In this document: positions 1 through 7,134 of the stretch, piece by piece
Numbering within the stretch: the stretch's first letter is position 1
Layout: each line of letters starts with the position of its first letter
Source of the DNA: Rickettsiales bacterium
GTDB taxonomy: Bacteria > Pseudomonadota > Alphaproteobacteria > TMED127
Direction: 5' to 3'
Assembly: GCA_002711515.1 (NCBI GenBank)
Contig: PARN01000003.1
Location: forward strand, 1-10,682
Length of the DNA stretch: 10,682 nt
Notes under the pieces: model-generated
The model's database searches: none
The model's input: the letters and a program-made list of their open reading frames with translations, nothing else
What the model was told of the DNA's origin: nothing
Made by a program: the position numbers and the translations under genes

Positions 1-298
1 TCTTATTAATCGATAGTAAATAACTATTATCCATCTCGACTACATTTAATTTTTCAAAAAAGCTTTCAATGGATTTTTTTGTATAATTTATAAAATTTTT
101 CTTATTTACCTCAATATCAAAACTCGATACGCCATTATCTTTCAAAGATAAATAGAGGCTTTTAAAACTTTTAAAAAAATCTTCATTAGGTACCCATAAA
201 TTAAGGTAAGCATTTTCTGATCCGTGTTTTCTTAATTTATATACAAGATTTTCATTAAACTCTTTAAAAATTTTATCATAATTAAGTTTAACTTTCAT
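1..298 (-). CDS. unrecognised protein, N-terminal part (3' end beyond window)
   Basis: An open frame runs without a stop from ATG at 298 to the window edge, giving 99 residues of an incomplete protein. It begins MKVKLNYDKIFKEF and later has a stretch ENAYLNLWVPNEDFF (about 28-42) followed by a lysine-rich, mixed helical region. I see no signal peptide, no membrane segment and no motif I can assign. The start codon directly abuts the TAG stop (299-301) of the upstream aminotransferase, so it is very probably the next gene of the same operon and translationally coupled; only a weak purine stretch lies upstream. Its base composition matches its neighbours. By context it could belong to the same sugar pathway or transfer the product, but the sequence alone does not say. 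That it is a gene is fairly sure; its function is unknown. Confidence 0.72.
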   Translation of the reverse strand, partial: MKVKLNYDKIFKEFNENLVYKLRKHGSENAYLNLWVPNEDFFKSFKSLYLSLKDNGVSSFDIEVNKKNFINYTKKSIESFFEKLNVVEMDNSYLLSINK

Positions 299-1420
299 CT
301 AATTATCGTCTTTGTAAAAAAGATTAATCTTGCTGCATATATTCATTATATCAGATTTTTTAAGAAATTGATTTATTGGCAAACTCAAAATACTTTGTGA
401 CTGTTTTTCAGTAATTGGAAGTCTTGTTCTTTTGTATTTTTTTAAAAAGAATTTCTGTTTATGAATAGGTATTGGATAATGAATATTAGATTCAATGTTA
501 TTTTCTAATAAAAACTTCTTCAATTCGTCTCTCTTTTTTACCTGAATAACAAATAAATGATGAGTATCTCTCGATTCTTTTCTAATCTGAGGATAATAAA
601 AATTTTTTTTATTTAAATTATCCAAATATAAATTAGCATTTCTAATTCTTTGTAAAATTATACTTTCTATTTTTTTAAGTCTAAAGTTTAGAATTGTTGC
701 TTGAATTGCGTCTAACCTTGAAACTGTACCCCAAAATTTTATGTTATCTCTGTTAATGTGACCGTGATTTCTTTTTAATTTTAAGAAATTAAAAATTTGT
801 TTGTTATTTGTTGTTATAAATCCCGCATCTCCCAATGCATTTAAATTTTTTAATGGATGTGCTGAAAATGCCGAACAATCTCCATAACAACCACTAAATT
901 TATTATTAAATGTAGAACCAAATGACTGAGCAGAATCCTCGATTATTTTAAGATTATATTTTGTAGCTATTTTTGAAATTTTGTCCATCTCGCACATTCT
1001 GCCAGTAAGATGGACTGGAATTATTGCCTTAGTTCTCTTATTAACAACAGATTTAATTTGCGATGAATCCATTGTTTGATCATTTAAAACATCAACAAAA
1101 ACTGGTTTCGCACCAACAGCACTTATTGCAGCTCCAGTGGCAATATAACTATTTGCTTGAGTTATTACTTCATCACCAAATCCAATATTTAGTGACAAGA
1201 GTGAAAGAATTAGTGCATCTGTTCCAGAATTAACTCCAACACAATACTTAACTTTCAGATAATCACAAACCCCCTTCTCAAACTTTTCTACCTCTTCAGA
1301 GAGTATATATTTTCCACTTGAAAGTACTCTTTCAATTTCTTTGATTAACGCTTTTTTTTCTTTTTGAAACTGTTCAGATAGGTTAACATAAGGAATCCTA
1401 ACTTTTCTTATTCTGTTCAT
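299..1420 (-). CDS. DegT/DnrJ/EryC1/StrS-family PLP-dependent sugar aminotransferase (second of tandem pair)
   Basis: 373 residues, the usual length for this fold-type I family, which aminates keto groups on nucleotide sugars using PLP and usually glutamate. Visible family landmarks in order are: PYVNL near the N-terminus (10-14); the phosphate-binding SGTDA (65-69); PVHLTG (135-140); IIEDSAQS (159-166), whose Asp162 should contact the PLP ring nitrogen; HPLKNLNALGDAG (188-200) with Lys191 as the Schiff-base lysine; RNHG (217-220); SRLDAIQA (234-241); and HYPIPIHKQ (314-322). The KNL-ALGDAG segment resembles that of C-3 aminotransferases such as FdtB, QdtB and DesV, a resemblance recalled rather than computed. 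The ATG at 1420 lies 23 nt inside the preceding paralogue and has its own AAAGGA ribosome site. The product is probably a 3- or 4-amino sugar; regiochemistry and substrate are not determined. Confidence 0.93.
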   Translation of the reverse strand: MNRIRKVRIPYVNLSEQFQKEKKALIKEIERVLSSGKYILSEEVEKFEKGVCDYLKVKYCVGVNSGTDALILSLLSLNIGFGDEVITQANSYIATGAAISAVGAKPVFVDVLNDQTMDSSQIKSVVNKRTKAIIPVHLTGRMCEMDKISKIATKYNLKIIEDSAQSFGSTFNNKFSGCYGDCSAFSAHPLKNLNALGDAGFITTNNKQIFNFLKLKRNHGHINRDNIKFWGTVSRLDAIQATILNFRLKKIESIILQRIRNANLYLDNLNKKNFYYPQIRKESRDTHHLFVIQVKKRDELKKFLLENNIESNIHYPIPIHKQKFFLKKYKRTRLPITEKQSQSILSLPINQFLKKSDIMNICSKINLFYKDDN

Positions 1421-2510
1421 AAAAATCCTTTACAGTGTGAATTACATAATCCAATTGAGCTTTTTCAAGATGTTGGTCAACAGGGAATGTGATTATATTT
1501 TTTGAATGGAAATCAGTTACAGGAAAACTTCCCTTTTTATATGATAAATTATTAAGTGCTTTTTGTCGATAAAGCGGAATAGGATAATGAACCTTTGCTT
1601 CTATATCTCTTTTTAAACAATACTCAAGTAGCTTATCTCTCTGTTTTGCAAAAACAATATACAAATGGAAAACTAATCTCATATTATCTGGACGAGGAGG
1701 AATTCTTATACCTTTTATATTTTTAAAACCTTTGTCATAATAAGTTGCATTTTTAATTCTTTTTTTTGAAATCTCGATAGTTTTCGGAATAAGCCAGTTT
1801 CCAACAACCGCCTGAATAGTATCTAACCTTGAGTTATAACCAAGTATTTCAATTTCATCTCTATTTTTCAAACCATGGTTCCTTAAAAGTTGAAGTTTTT
1901 TATAAATTTTTTTTTCATTTGTGATAATAACTCCACCGTCAGACCAAACATTTAGATTCTTTAAAGGATGAAGTGAAAAGCAACCTGTTGAACCCCAAGT
2001 TCCCGCTATTTTATTATTTTGAGATGCAAGTATTGATTGGCAGGCATCTTCTATGATTAACAGTTTATATTTATTTGCAATTTTTTTGAGTTTCTCCATA
2101 TTCGTCATGTAACCGGTAAAATGAACAGGAACAATTGCTTTTGTTTTTTTTGTAATTACAGATTCAATTAAGTCAACGTTCATACAGAATGTATCATCAC
2201 AGTCCACTAAAACTGGTTTTGCACCAATTTCACTTATTGCACCAACTGTTGCAATAAAAGTATTTGAGGCTGTTATAACCTCATCACCATAACCAACACC
2301 AAGAGCCTTGAGAGACAACTTTATAGCATCTGTTCCAGAGTTCACACCTATTGCGTACTTAGAATTCATAAGTTTAGCAAATTTTTTTTCAAATTCTTCT
2401 AAAGGTCTCCCGAGAGTAAAGTCTCCAGTTTTTACAAATTCTTTAATTTTTACGAGGAGATCGTCAATTTCTGCAAATTGTTGCGGCAAGTATGAGTACC
2501 TTACTTTCAT
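1398..2510 (-). CDS. DegT/DnrJ/EryC1/StrS-family PLP-dependent sugar aminotransferase (first of tandem pair)
   Basis: 370 residues from the ATG at 2510. The frame also has a TTG at 2513, but ATG gives the family-like start MKVRYSYLPQQF, overlaps the E1 beta stop as TGATG and sits 8 nt from an AAGGGG ribosome site. Family landmarks (numbered from this ATG) are SGTDA (58-62), PVHFTG (128-133), IIEDACQS (152-159) with Asp155 for the PLP nitrogen, LHPLKNLNVWSDGG (180-193) with Schiff-base Lys184, RNHG (210-213), SRLDTIQA (227-234) and HYPIPLYRQ (308-316). By eye it is about half identical to the next aminotransferase over the central region, so the two are tandem paralogues. The LNVWSDGG segment after the lysine differs from the partner's LNALGDAG, which may mean a different substrate or position of amination. 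PLP aminotransferase activity is well supported; the substrate is unknown. Confidence 0.93.
   Translation of the reverse strand: MKVRYSYLPQQFAEIDDLLVKIKEFVKTGDFTLGRPLEEFEKKFAKLMNSKYAIGVNSGTDAIKLSLKALGVGYGDEVITASNTFIATVGAISEIGAKPVLVDCDDTFCMNVDLIESVITKKTKAIVPVHFTGYMTNMEKLKKIANKYKLLIIEDACQSILASQNNKIAGTWGSTGCFSLHPLKNLNVWSDGGVIITNEKKIYKKLQLLRNHGLKNRDEIEILGYNSRLDTIQAVVGNWLIPKTIEISKKRIKNATYYDKGFKNIKGIRIPPRPDNMRLVFHLYIVFAKQRDKLLEYCLKRDIEAKVHYPIPLYRQKALNNLSYKKGSFPVTDFHSKNIITFPVDQHLEKAQLDYVIHTVKDFYEQNKKS
1426..1431 (-). promoter_or_regulatory. ribosome binding site AAAGGA for the second aminotransferase
   Basis: AAAGGA reads on the minus strand 5 bases before ATG 1420 and lies inside the upstream aminotransferase gene. 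It supports this start despite the 23-nt overlap of the two genes. Confidence 0.65.
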
Positions 2511-3595
2511 CAAAATGGCCCCTTAAAGTCAGCGTTTGGAACATCAATTTCTTTTTGTGAGAAGTTGACACTTAGATAATTGGTAATTTTTTTCTTCAAT
2601 TCAAGTTCAACCTTTATTTGTTTCATGACTCTATCAGCAATTTCTTTCAAAGATCCATAGTACTTTTTCGCTAGTGATCTTGTCGAAGGAGTTGGGTGGT
2701 CAGGCAATCCGATCCTTGAAATTGATTTTATAGAATTTTTTAATTCAGTTTCACTTATTTGGGAAATAATTTCTGATCCAATACCTAATTTTTTATAACC
2801 AGTTTCAATAATTAATAGATTTTTTGTTTTTTTTAAAGACTTTATTATTGGTTTTATATTTAGCGGTCTAAGTACTCTTAGATCAATTATTTCAATATTA
2901 ATTCCAAATTTCTTCATAATCTTCGAACAAATAATGACTTCTGTAATATTATATGAATTTGCCACAATAGTAATATCTTCTCCTTTTGTAAGTATAGAAG
3001 GACTATGTATATTAACTTTATATGGTTTTTTTGGAACAACACCTTTAACATAATGTAACCATCTATGTTCGATAATCAAAACTGGATTAGGATCTTCTAA
3101 CGCACTCCATAACATTCCTTTAGCATCATATGCTGATGAAGGCATTAATACCTTTAGGCCAGGAATGTAAGAAAAAACCGTTTCTAAACTCTGAGAATGT
3201 GCAGGACCTTGTCCCCAACCTCTTCCAATAATCATTCTGATAACAATTGGAACATTGTATAATCCATTAGAAACATAATAACTTTTTGCAGCATTGTTAA
3301 AAATTTGTTCCAGTGAAAGTAATGCAAATTCTGTTCTTTGATGAACTAATAATACCTTAAAATCATTCATTGAAAGACCTATAGAAATTCCTGTCACTCC
3401 ATTTTCCGATATTGGAGATTCAATGATTCTAGCTTTTCCAAATTTTTTGGATAAGTTTAATGTTGTTCCAAATATTCCTTTTGGATCATTTATTCCTTCA
3501 CCGATGACAATACAATCATTAAATTTTTTTAAATATTGTTCGGTCGACTCCAAAATTGCTTCAGATACTGATATTATTCTTTTTCTAGTTTGCAT
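2510..3595 (-). CDS. thiamine-diphosphate E1 component beta subunit (2-oxo acid dehydrogenase / transketolase-like), sugar-cluster type
   Basis: 361 residues, somewhat longer than the roughly 325-residue E1 beta of pyruvate or acetoin dehydrogenases. The N-terminal pyrimidine-binding domain includes IGEGIND (31-37), IFGTT (41-45) and ESPISENGVTG (59-69), where Glu64 matches the conserved glutamate that activates the TPP aminopyrimidine. AHSQSLE (132-138), PGLKVLMPSSAYDAKGML (145-162) and DPNPVLIIEH (168-177) are all E1 beta hallmarks. The transketolase C-terminal domain follows (about 200-325). A lysine-rich tail of about 35 residues ends in DVPNADFKGPF and lies beyond the usual end. It should assemble as alpha2beta2 with the upstream E1 alpha, whose gene overlaps it by 11 nt. 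No E2 lipoyl acyltransferase or E3 is nearby, so a role as part of a pyruvate dehydrogenase complex is unlikely here; decarboxylation with carbon transfer to a sugar is a plausible alternative. Confidence 0.9.
   Translation of the reverse strand: MQTRKRIISVSEAILESTEQYLKKFNDCIVIGEGINDPKGIFGTTLNLSKKFGKARIIESPISENGVTGISIGLSMNDFKVLLVHQRTEFALLSLEQIFNNAAKSYYVSNGLYNVPIVIRMIIGRGWGQGPAHSQSLETVFSYIPGLKVLMPSSAYDAKGMLWSALEDPNPVLIIEHRWLHYVKGVVPKKPYKVNIHSPSILTKGEDITIVANSYNITEVIICSKIMKKFGINIEIIDLRVLRPLNIKPIIKSLKKTKNLLIIETGYKKLGIGSEIISQISETELKNSIKSISRIGLPDHPTPSTRSLAKKYYGSLKEIADRVMKQIKVELELKKKITNYLSVNFSQKEIDVPNADFKGPF
2519..2524 (-). promoter_or_regulatory. ribosome binding site AAGGGG for the first aminotransferase
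   Basis: AAGGGG reads on the minus strand, 8 bases before ATG 2510, within the last codons of the E1 beta gene. It supports ATG 2510 rather than the TTG at 2513. Confidence 0.6.
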
Positions 3596-4547
3596 AAATA
3601 AATTTATTCAGAGTACTAATTTTTGGGAAATCATCATTCTCAGCGAAAATAAATGCTTCTGATATTTCTTTGTTCAATTTTTCTTTTAGTTTATTAAGTT
3701 CAATGTCAGAAATTTTGTTATTTTTTATTAAACTTTGTATGTATAATTTAACTGGATCTCTTCTAGTCCAGTAATTAATTTCTTGACTATTTCTATAACT
3801 AAGTTTGTCATCATTATATGGCCCGCAGTGTTCAACATTTCTGTAGGTGTCGAGTTGCAGAAAAAATGGCAACGGATTTTTTTTCATATCACTAACAATA
3901 GTTTTAGTGAAATTAAAAATGTTCATAACATTGTTACCAAACATTCTATGAGATTTAATTTTGTGACATTTAGCAAATCTTGTAAAATCTTCAGATGGTT
4001 GTCTATCTTTTATATTTGTAAAACATGAATATTTATTATTTTCACAAACAAAAAGAATAGGAAGTTCATGGACAGATGCAAAATTTGCTGATTCGTGATA
4101 AACACCTTCTTCTAATGCAGCGTCTCCAAAGAAAACAACAACAATTTGTTTTTTTCTTTTTAATTTCATTGATAAAGCAGCTCCAACTGCAATTGGAATC
4201 ACTGATGCCACAATTGGTATACTCAACATCATACCAACATTTTTATCCATTAAATGCATAGATCCTCCCCTTCCACCACAACAACCAGAGCTTTTTCCAT
4301 AAAGTTCGCATAACATAGCTCTTAAATCACCAGATTTAGCTAAATAATGACTATGACTTCTATGTGACGAGTAAATTTGATCCTTTACACTCAAAGTTTC
4401 ACAAACACCCACTGCACAACCCTCTTGTCCTAAAGATAGATGAACTGGGCAACGCATTAACTGTTCAGAATATTTCTTTGAAATTTCTGTTTCTACTAAT
4501 CTGATTCTTAAAAGACTTCTAAGAATTTTTTTTTCAAGAACATTCAT
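3585..4547 (-). CDS. thiamine-diphosphate E1 component alpha subunit, sugar-cluster type
   Basis: 320 residues, the usual size of short bacterial E1 alpha or acetoin dehydrogenase alpha proteins. Hallmarks in order are HLSLGQE (36-42), SSHRSHSHYLAK (60-71, matching the usual HRGHGH region), GGRGGSMH (91-98), PIVASVIPIAVGAAL (111-125) and the TPP-diphosphate/Mg motif from GDAALEEG (141-148) to CENN (168-171), a GD-x27-NN arrangement. The third residue is Ala where most E1 alpha proteins have Gly (GDG). The C-terminal 50 residues are helical and charged. The ATG overlaps the stop of the upstream SDR as ATGA with no separate Shine-Dalgarno site, so translation is likely coupled. With E1 beta it should decarboxylate a 2-oxo acid such as pyruvate and hold the carbanion on TPP. 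The acceptor is not shown by sequence; a keto- or aldehydo-sugar is inferred from the operon. Confidence 0.9.
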   Translation of the reverse strand: MNVLEKKILRSLLRIRLVETEISKKYSEQLMRCPVHLSLGQEGCAVGVCETLSVKDQIYSSHRSHSHYLAKSGDLRAMLCELYGKSSGCCGGRGGSMHLMDKNVGMMLSIPIVASVIPIAVGAALSMKLKRKKQIVVVFFGDAALEEGVYHESANFASVHELPILFVCENNKYSCFTNIKDRQPSEDFTRFAKCHKIKSHRMFGNNVMNIFNFTKTIVSDMKKNPLPFFLQLDTYRNVEHCGPYNDDKLSYRNSQEINYWTRRDPVKLYIQSLIKNNKISDIELNKLKEKLNKEISEAFIFAENDDFPKISTLNKFIYAN

Positions 4548-5536
4548 ATTAAATTTGTTAATTGCATTGTTTTAATATTAAAATACTTTGGGTCTTCAAG
4601 GCTATTTTTTAATAAATTTGAATTGAAAGCATCTATTAAACTCATAACTGCATCTTTAATAGAAAATTTAGGAGTAAAATTTAACTGTTTTGAAATTTTG
4701 TCAGAAGAAATATGATAAGATCTTAAATCATTGGTTTCTTCAAATTCAATTAGTACATCGTTTCCAACTATTCGTTTTACTAGTTTTCCTATTTCTAATA
4801 AATTATGATTCTCGAAGCCAACGTTAAAAATTTGATCACGAATCAACTTTTCTTCTGAATTAAGTACAGACAAGTATGACCTGACCATATCTGCAATGTG
4901 TATATTTGGTCTTTTCTGTGAACCTCCATGAATTACTAGTTTTCTTGTATTGAACGCATTATTAGTTAGAATATTAACAATTACGTCCATTCTTGTTCTT
5001 TTACTGTATCCACAAACAGTTGCAGGTCTTAAAATAGTAGAACAGACAGAATCTCCTGACTCATTTAATAAAATATCTTCACATAAAGCTTTATATTTTG
5101 AATAGTCTGTTAAAGGTTCCAAAGACAAATTTTCTGTAACGTTTGATACGTCTTTTAAACCATAAACTGATGATGATGACGCATAAATAAACTTTTTAAT
5201 ATTATATTGTTTACAGATCTTAATAAGTGGGTAAAAGCAATCATAATTTATTGCTTTTCCAAGTTTTGGGTCAAGATCAAATGATGGATCATTAGAAATA
5301 CATGCAAGGTGAATAACTATATCTACGGTAGATATAATATTTTTTAAAAGATCCTCATCTCTGACATCTCCTTTTATAACTTTTAAAGAATCTGAATCAT
5401 TATAGTCATTAAACAATATATCTGGACTTTCAAATAAAAAAAGATCGAGCACTTTTACTGAGTATTTACATTCAAGAAGTCTTTCGACTAGTAAACTTCC
5501 GACGTATCCTCCTCCACCTATTACTAAAACTTTCAT
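4544..5536 (-). CDS. NAD-dependent epimerase/dehydratase, extended SDR (sugar-nucleotide enzyme)
   Basis: 330 residues, a typical extended short-chain dehydrogenase. The N-terminal Rossmann fold shows VIGGGGYVG (5-13; GxxGxxG with Gly7, Gly10, Gly13) and the acidic ribose-binding Asp31; GDVRD (56-60) and HLACIS (76-81) follow. The active site is SSSSVYG (120-126) with YSKYK (Tyr145, Lys149). LRPATVCGYSKRTRMD (169-184) and RPNIHIADMVRSYL (209-222) belong to the substrate-binding half. The SSxxYG motif lacks the Asp-Glu pair of 4,6-dehydratases (TDExYG), so epimerase or keto-reductase activity is likelier. The last about 20 residues (DPKYFNIKTMQ) form a tail also familiar from SDRs in polysaccharide clusters. 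It lies 24 bases after the kinase/nucleotidyltransferase stop with no clear ribosome site, and overlaps E1 alpha by 4 nt. The fold is certain; the exact reaction is not. Confidence 0.88.
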   Translation of the reverse strand: MKVLVIGGGGYVGSLLVERLLECKYSVKVLDLFLFESPDILFNDYNDSDSLKVIKGDVRDEDLLKNIISTVDIVIHLACISNDPSFDLDPKLGKAINYDCFYPLIKICKQYNIKKFIYASSSSVYGLKDVSNVTENLSLEPLTDYSKYKALCEDILLNESGDSVCSTILRPATVCGYSKRTRMDVIVNILTNNAFNTRKLVIHGGSQKRPNIHIADMVRSYLSVLNSEEKLIRDQIFNVGFENHNLLEIGKLVKRIVGNDVLIEFEETNDLRSYHISSDKISKQLNFTPKFSIKDAVMSLIDAFNSNLLKNSLEDPKYFNIKTMQLTNLI

Positions 5537-5560
5537 AACAAAACTATTAACGACAAAACT

Positions 5561-7108
5561 CTATTTTATTACAGTTTCTATAAAGCTTAAGAGCTGAGAT
5601 TTTTCAATACTTGAGCTATGACCCAAAATATTGACTTTAATTGCTCCTGATGCGTTTCCAATGAATCCAATATCAATAGGATTAGTATTTAAATATGCAA
5701 AAAGACTTGAAACTACAAAAAAAGCATCTCCAGCACCTATTGTGTCAACAACTTTATTTGTGAAGGCAGGTATTTTAATTACTTTGCTTTTAGCTTTAAT
5801 TAAACAACCATTTTTCCCAGTTGTTACAATAAAAACTTTCGATTTTGGTAAATTATTACCAGTGGATAATAACTCATTCAATGGAGAGGTTTTATTATGT
5901 GCTGCTAGTCTGAATTCAGGTTCATCAATACAGATATAATCTGCTTTAGAATATTTGGTAATTAAATTAAAACCTCTATTTGCACTGTTTGTTTGAGCAT
6001 TTATAGCGACAAAAACTTTAGATTTTATAATTTTATCAATAATTTTTTTTGTAATTAACCCGTGTCCAAAGTCTGTAATAATTACTATGTCAACTTTTGG
6101 AATAATCTTCTCGATTTTTTTTAATATCTTAGTTTCTTCGGTTTTTTCGAGAGGAATATCATTCATATCATATACCTCAAACATTTTACTCATATAACTA
6201 GAGTCAATGTATCTAGTCTTTTTAGTTGTAGGCCTATCTTTTAATTTAAAGTCAACTAATTTTACATTGCGTTTGAGTTTTTTTTTTATAAAATATTCAT
6301 GATTATTAGATCTATCGCCAATACCTGTGACTAAACTAACCTCTTTGCAGAAATCTGAAATATGATTTGCTGCTGCTATTACACCGCCAGCAAAAATTTG
6401 TGAATCTTTTTTTAATGTAGCTAAAATGTTTTCTTTGGCTGATTTACCCAAAGCATCAGTATAGATATACTCATCAATTATTGAATCACCAATTAGCATT
6501 ACTTTGAGTTTCTTAATTTTATTTACTAGTTTATGAAAATAATCAATGCCTTCAGCTTTATAATGATTAATAATTTTATTTAATTTTTTATCATATGAAA
6601 AAAAATTTTCATTAATTAGTGAAGACGAAGAAAATGTTATGTTATCTGTAAACTTAAGATTACCACCATATTTTTTAACCTCCTTTTCTTCAATCAAAAT
6701 TTTTTTTGTAAGATCCTTTTTTTTGTCTTTATAATCATTCCCTTTAACATAAATATTTGGTTTTATATTCTTAATTGAGGGTAATGCTGATGGATCATCA
6801 ACTATTGATACAAAATCCACATAAGAAAGAGAAGCAATCATTTCTGCTCTAAGGTATTGATTAAACACGGGCCTTCTAGGTCCTTTTGTAACAAACTTAT
6901 CTGACGTTAATGTAACTATTAAAATATCACCAAGATTTTTAGAATCTTGAAAATGCCTGAAATGTCCTGCATGAAGTAAATCAAAAGTTCCATGACATAA
7001 AATTATTTTTTTTTCTTTTTTTTTTAACTCTTTACAAATTTTATTAAGAGAGTGCATGTCATAAATTTTTTGTTTAATAAAACTTTCAAATGTATTCTTT
7101 GAATTCAT
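5561..7108 (-). CDS. bifunctional sugar-phosphate nucleotidyltransferase / PfkB-type kinase (HldE-like domains in reversed order)
   Basis: 515 residues from ATG 7108; a TTG 15 nt upstream lies within the GAGGAAG ribosome site and is rejected. Residues about 33-165 are a RfaE/TagD-type nucleotidyltransferase: CHGTFDLLHAGH (38-49, containing HxGH), TSDKFVTKGPRRPVF (68-82), YVKGNDYKD (120-128) and FSSSSLI (159-165). Residues about 200-515 are a PfkB/ribokinase domain: LIGDSIIDEY (205-214), LGKSAKE (220-226), AGGVIAAANH (240-249), ITDFGHG (344-350) and DTIGAGDAFF (455-464) with catalytic-base Asp461. E. coli HldE, which makes ADP-heptose, has the kinase first; here the order is swapped. The expected reactions are phosphorylation of a sugar phosphate at C-1, then activation by NTP to an NDP-sugar. 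The specificity cannot be read from sequence, so calling it heptose-specific is unsafe. A poly-A tract (A10-G-A9) encodes Lys29-Lys34 and the flanking codons. Confidence 0.88.
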   Translation of the reverse strand: MNSKNTFESFIKQKIYDMHSLNKICKELKKKEKKIILCHGTFDLLHAGHFRHFQDSKNLGDILIVTLTSDKFVTKGPRRPVFNQYLRAEMIASLSYVDFVSIVDDPSALPSIKNIKPNIYVKGNDYKDKKKDLTKKILIEEKEVKKYGGNLKFTDNITFSSSSLINENFFSYDKKLNKIINHYKAEGIDYFHKLVNKIKKLKVMLIGDSIIDEYIYTDALGKSAKENILATLKKDSQIFAGGVIAAANHISDFCKEVSLVTGIGDRSNNHEYFIKKKLKRNVKLVDFKLKDRPTTKKTRYIDSSYMSKMFEVYDMNDIPLEKTEETKILKKIEKIIPKVDIVIITDFGHGLITKKIIDKIIKSKVFVAINAQTNSANRGFNLITKYSKADYICIDEPEFRLAAHNKTSPLNELLSTGNNLPKSKVFIVTTGKNGCLIKAKSKVIKIPAFTNKVVDTIGAGDAFFVVSSLFAYLNTNPIDIGFIGNASGAIKVNILGHSSSIEKSQLLSFIETVIK

Positions 7109-7114
7109 AAGATA

Positions 7115-7121
7115 CTTCCTC
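7115..7121 (-). promoter_or_regulatory. ribosome binding site GAGGAAG deciding the start of the kinase/nucleotidyltransferase fusion
   Basis: GAGGAAG reads on the minus strand, 6 bases before ATG 7108. The alternative TTG at 7123-7121 shares a base with this site and so cannot use it. This fixes the start at 7108. Confidence 0.7.
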
Positions 7122-7134
7122 AAGATAAATTAAC

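Noticed and set aside
2511..2513. TTG start for the first aminotransferase
   Set aside because: ATG at 2510 gives the normal family N-terminus, a TGATG overlap and better spacing from AAGGGG.
2510..4547. Ordinary pyruvate or acetoin dehydrogenase operon
   Set aside because: No E2 or E3 gene is in the window and the flanking genes are all sugar-nucleotide enzymes; the genes overlap those neighbours.
2308..5939. Plus-strand open frames of 61-102 residues opposite the operon (for example 2308..2526, 3423..3662, 3783..4028, 4076..4261 and 5631..5939)
   Set aside because: They lie antisense within well-supported enzyme genes, have no ribosome sites or recognisable domains, and read as frame shadows.
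5561..7108. Naming the fusion HldE/RfaE (ADP-heptose synthase)
   Set aside because: The domain order is reversed and no other heptose-pathway enzyme is present; substrate specificity cannot be inferred.
7109..7123. TTG start adding five residues to the kinase/nucleotidyltransferase
   Set aside because: The TTG shares a base with the GAGGAAG ribosome site that serves the ATG at 7108.
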